A DNA stretch of 64,000 nt, taken from NCBI GenBank assembly GCA_034927345.1, contig JAYFQE010000008.1:62001-126000 (forward strand), given 5' to 3'. The position numbers were made by a program, and so were the translations under genes. The notes beneath the pieces were generated by a model. That model did no database searches and was not told the origin of the DNA. It saw only the letters and a list, made by a program, of their open reading frames with translations. Shown here in pieces: positions 62,206 to 64,000 of this stretch (its first letter is position 1; the number at the start of each line of letters is the position of its first letter). This DNA is from JAYFQE01 sp034927345. Lineage in GTDB: Bacteria; Bacillota; Clostridia; Saccharofermentanales; UBA5734.

Positions 62206-62661
62206 TTGTTAAAAGTTGGCTCTTTTAATTATTCACTGGCTGGGACAGCCGCAGCAAATGTTAATGAACAGAATTATCGGACCCAAGAGCTTTCGTCTGT
62301 TTTCAGCCTGCAGTTCCAGCAGCAATCCGACGATGAACAAGCAGCCGGCTTATATGCTTTGCGGCAGCAGATCATTGATCAGGGCGAACAGTTGACCAGA
62401 CAGATGGATATCGGCCATTTGATGAATTATCGTGAGTCCTTAACGGATTTCTTTCGTCAGATGATCGATTATGCCAGTGAACTCCAGTTAAGCGACTATG
62501 GCGACCGTCGCGGCCACCACCAATTGTTTGTAACGATAAAAAATATCAATCAGGAAATGAATGCCATGGCCGGCGAACTACTGTCCGGCCAAGAAGACCA
62601 TATTAATCTGCTGGATCGGCTGGATACAATACGCGGCTTGATCATGGATCTGATTATTTAA
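62206..62661 (+). CDS. YaaR/DUF327-family protein
   Basis: 151 residues. The segment RQQIIDQGEQLTRQMDIGHLMNYRESLTDFFRQMIDYASEL is characteristic of DUF327 (B. subtilis YaaR). Function unknown; relatives are often near flagellar genes. The frame is closed by a TGA at 62197, so the start must be the TTG at 62206; AAGGA lies 10 nt upstream. Confidence 0.8.
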   Translation: MLKVGSFNYSLAGTAAANVNEQNYRTQELSSVFSLQFQQQSDDEQAAGLYALRQQIIDQGEQLTRQMDIGHLMNYRESLTDFFRQMIDYASELQLSDYGDRRGHHQLFVTIKNINQEMNAMAGELLSGQEDHINLLDRLDTIRGLIMDLII

Positions 62662-62682
62662 GAAAACAAGGCGGGATAAACC

Positions 62683-63036
62683 ATGAAGAATGTACTCATT
62701 GTTGATGATGCGGCATTTATGCGCGTAACGATCAAAAACATGCTGGAAAAAAATGGTTATACGGTCGTTGGCGAGGCGGAAAACGGCAAAGTCGGCGTTG
62801 TTAAATACAATGAGCTGAAGCCCGACTTGGTCACTCTGGACATCACGATGCCGGAAATGGATGGGCTTACCGCTCTGAAGATGATCATGCAGATTGATCC
62901 GGCGGCCAAGGTCGTTATGATGACGGCCATGGGACAGCAAGCGATGGTTAAAGAAGCTGTTATGACCGGCGCCAAGGGCTTTATTGTCAAGCCGTTTAAG
63001 GAAGACACCGTCATTTCCGCTTTATCGAAACTATAA
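62683..63036 (+). CDS. cheY: Chemotaxis response regulator CheY
   Basis: 117 residues, a lone REC domain. Acidic pocket DD (8-9), phospho-acceptor Asp53, conserved Thr in MMTAMG and Lys in IVKPF. Carries the signal from CheA to FliM/FliY. Follows the DUF327 gene after 21 nt. Confidence 0.95.
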   Translation: MKNVLIVDDAAFMRVTIKNMLEKNGYTVVGEAENGKVGVVKYNELKPDLVTLDITMPEMDGLTALKMIMQIDPAAKVVMMTAMGQQAMVKEAVMTGAKGFIVKPFKEDTVISALSKL

Positions 63037-63050
63037 GCAGGAAGGGGAAA

Positions 63051-63088
63051 CAGGCCGGGCATGATCTGATCATCATGAACCAGGCCTG
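63051..63088 (+). repeat. Two-part hairpin between cheY and cheA
   Basis: CAGGCC (63051-63056) pairs with GGCCTG (63083-63088), and within it ATGATC pairs with GATCAT (63061-63066 with 63068-63073). No T-run follows, so it may tune cheA expression. Confidence 0.4.
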
Positions 63089-63096
63089 GTATTGCT

Positions 63097-64000
63097 ATGG
63101 CACCAGAGAATAATACCGATCCGATTCTGGAGACATTCTTGTATGAGAATCTAAGCCTGATTGAGCGGGTTGAATTGATTCTGGTTGAGAGTGAAACAGA
63201 GAAAAAACTGGACGATGAAGCAATCCGGGAAATATTCCGGGCTATGCATACGATCAAAGGGGCGGCGGCCATGATGGGTTTCGACGCGATGGCGTCGACC
63301 GCGCATTTGGTAGAAGACCTTTTTGACTGTCTGCGGCAAAACGCGGAAAGCTGTGATTATACCCAGTTAAGCGATGAATTGCTGCCGATCCTCGATTATC
63401 TGCGCAATTGTCTTTCTTTGGTTGAACAGGGCGAAGTGCCGCCGCAGCTGGATGAAAAGCTCGTCGAGCCGATCCAGAAGTCGCTCTCGGAATTGAAACA
63501 GGATCCCCAAAAAGAAAAGGCAGGGCATCCGGCGCCCATCGATGGAAAGACAGCTCTGGACAGAGCCCGCGAACGTCGATTGATGGAACAGCCGCCTCTG
63601 GAGTCTTTTGATTATTGTGTGTGGATGGATTTTGAAGCAGATTGCCAGATGGAAGGCATGCGGGCCTTTACAGCCCTGAAGCGGCTGGAAGAAGCGGCCG
63701 ATCTCCTGGCTTATCGGCCGGAAGATCTGGATCAGGGCGATACGACCGATCAGTTGATTCGCGACCAGGGTTTTGTGACCTGGCTGAATTGCCGCCTGAC
63801 CGTTGATGAACTGCGGCAGTATCTGGAGAGCAACGTTCTTTTTATCCATACCATAAAAATCATGACTCAGGCCGAATATGCCGCCAAGGCCAACAATAAA
63901 AAGGATTCCGGCAAAACGGCGGCCGCAGACGAAGTGGTCCCGGCTCACGTCGTACCGGAAAAAGCGCCTGAAGCAGCGGACAGTACCGCACCGACGCATC
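63097..64000 (+). CDS. cheA: Chemotaxis sensor kinase CheA (cut by window end)
   Basis: About 301 codons are visible; the frame is open at the window edge. Residues 1-110 are an HPt domain with phospho-acceptor His51 in AMHTIKGAAAMMGF. A linker and a P2-like CheY-binding region (SFDYCVWMDFEADCQMEGMRAFTALKRL) follow, and an Ala/Lys-rich linker begins at the end. Kinase, dimer and CheW-like parts must lie beyond 64000. ATG 63097 lacks a strong ribosome site. Confidence 0.9.
   Translation, partial: MAPENNTDPILETFLYENLSLIERVELILVESETEKKLDDEAIREIFRAMHTIKGAAAMMGFDAMASTAHLVEDLFDCLRQNAESCDYTQLSDELLPILDYLRNCLSLVEQGEVPPQLDEKLVEPIQKSLSELKQDPQKEKAGHPAPIDGKTALDRARERRLMEQPPLESFDYCVWMDFEADCQMEGMRAFTALKRLEEAADLLAYRPEDLDQGDTTDQLIRDQGFVTWLNCRLTVDELRQYLESNVLFIHTIKIMTQAEYAAKANNKKDSGKTAAADEVVPAHVVPEKAPEAADSTAPTH

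Overview
The window looks like the chromosome of a motile, Gram-positive-type bacterium of the Bacillota, most likely a clostridium. Evidence: one long flgB-to-cheA flagellar/chemotaxis locus in clostridial order with FliY (CheC-FliN type), FlbD, a MotE-like protein, FliW-CsrA and a YaaR/DUF327 gene; a cdaA/cdaR-glmM-glmS cluster; a BMP-type nucleoside ABC transporter with an SPII lipoprotein; and no outer-membrane (L/P-ring) flagellar genes. Most of the window is of middling GC. The stretch from about 2.04 to 8.22 kb (outside the inserted element) is clearly AT-rich and looks acquired. Genus-level assignment is not possible from the sequence alone.

Layout. 0-2 kb: a UroD-family protein and a YwaF/TIGR02206 membrane protein. 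2-8.2 kb: an AT-rich ABC export operon whose ATPase gene is split by a 2,969-bp transposable element (DDE transposase, ExeA-type ATPase, DUF6431-like zinc-ribbon protein). The element has TG...CA ends, repeated TGTC sites at both ends and a 5-bp target duplication (TTTCG). Removing it restores the ATPase reading frame across the Q-loop, but a second lesion downstream leaves the gene broken. 8.3-11.3 kb: PPP-family phosphatase, SAM methyltransferase, HSL-type hydrolase. 11.5-19.8 kb: a one-module NRPS (C-A-T-TE) whose adenylation code reads as threonine and whose thioesterase has Cys in place of the nucleophilic Ser, followed by a 7TM histidine kinase, a REC/HD-GYP response regulator and a Crp/Fnr regulator. 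20-25.5 kb: xanthine phosphoribosyltransferase plus a BMP-family nucleoside ABC importer. 25.6-30.5 kb: a CdaA-CdaR fusion (diadenylate cyclase joined to a YbbR domain in one reading frame), glmM and glmS.

30.5-31.5 kb is a non-coding, AT-rich stretch with a glmS terminator, a 28-bp perfect palindrome, a sigma-A-like promoter and a clear cyclic-di-GMP-I (GEMM-I) riboswitch just before flgB. 31.5-64 kb is the flagellar locus: flgBC fliEFGHIJ motE-like fliK flgDE flbD motAB fliLMY fliOPQR flhBA fliA flgFG flgMN flgKL fliW csrA hag fliD fliS fliT-like yaaR cheY cheA (cut by the window end). Genes are tightly packed, often with ATGA-type overlaps; hag has its own sigma-28 promoter and long leader. 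flhF and flhG are absent from their usual place after flhA.

Two nucleotide-signalling themes meet here. An HD-GYP protein (a probable c-di-GMP phosphodiesterase) lies 12 kb from a c-di-GMP riboswitch that leads into the flagellar operon, and a c-di-AMP cyclase is fused to its regulator. The most novel candidate is the NRPS with a Cys thioesterase next to a membrane sensor kinase and an HD-GYP regulator, which could be a small-molecule product with its own sensing and response pathway.
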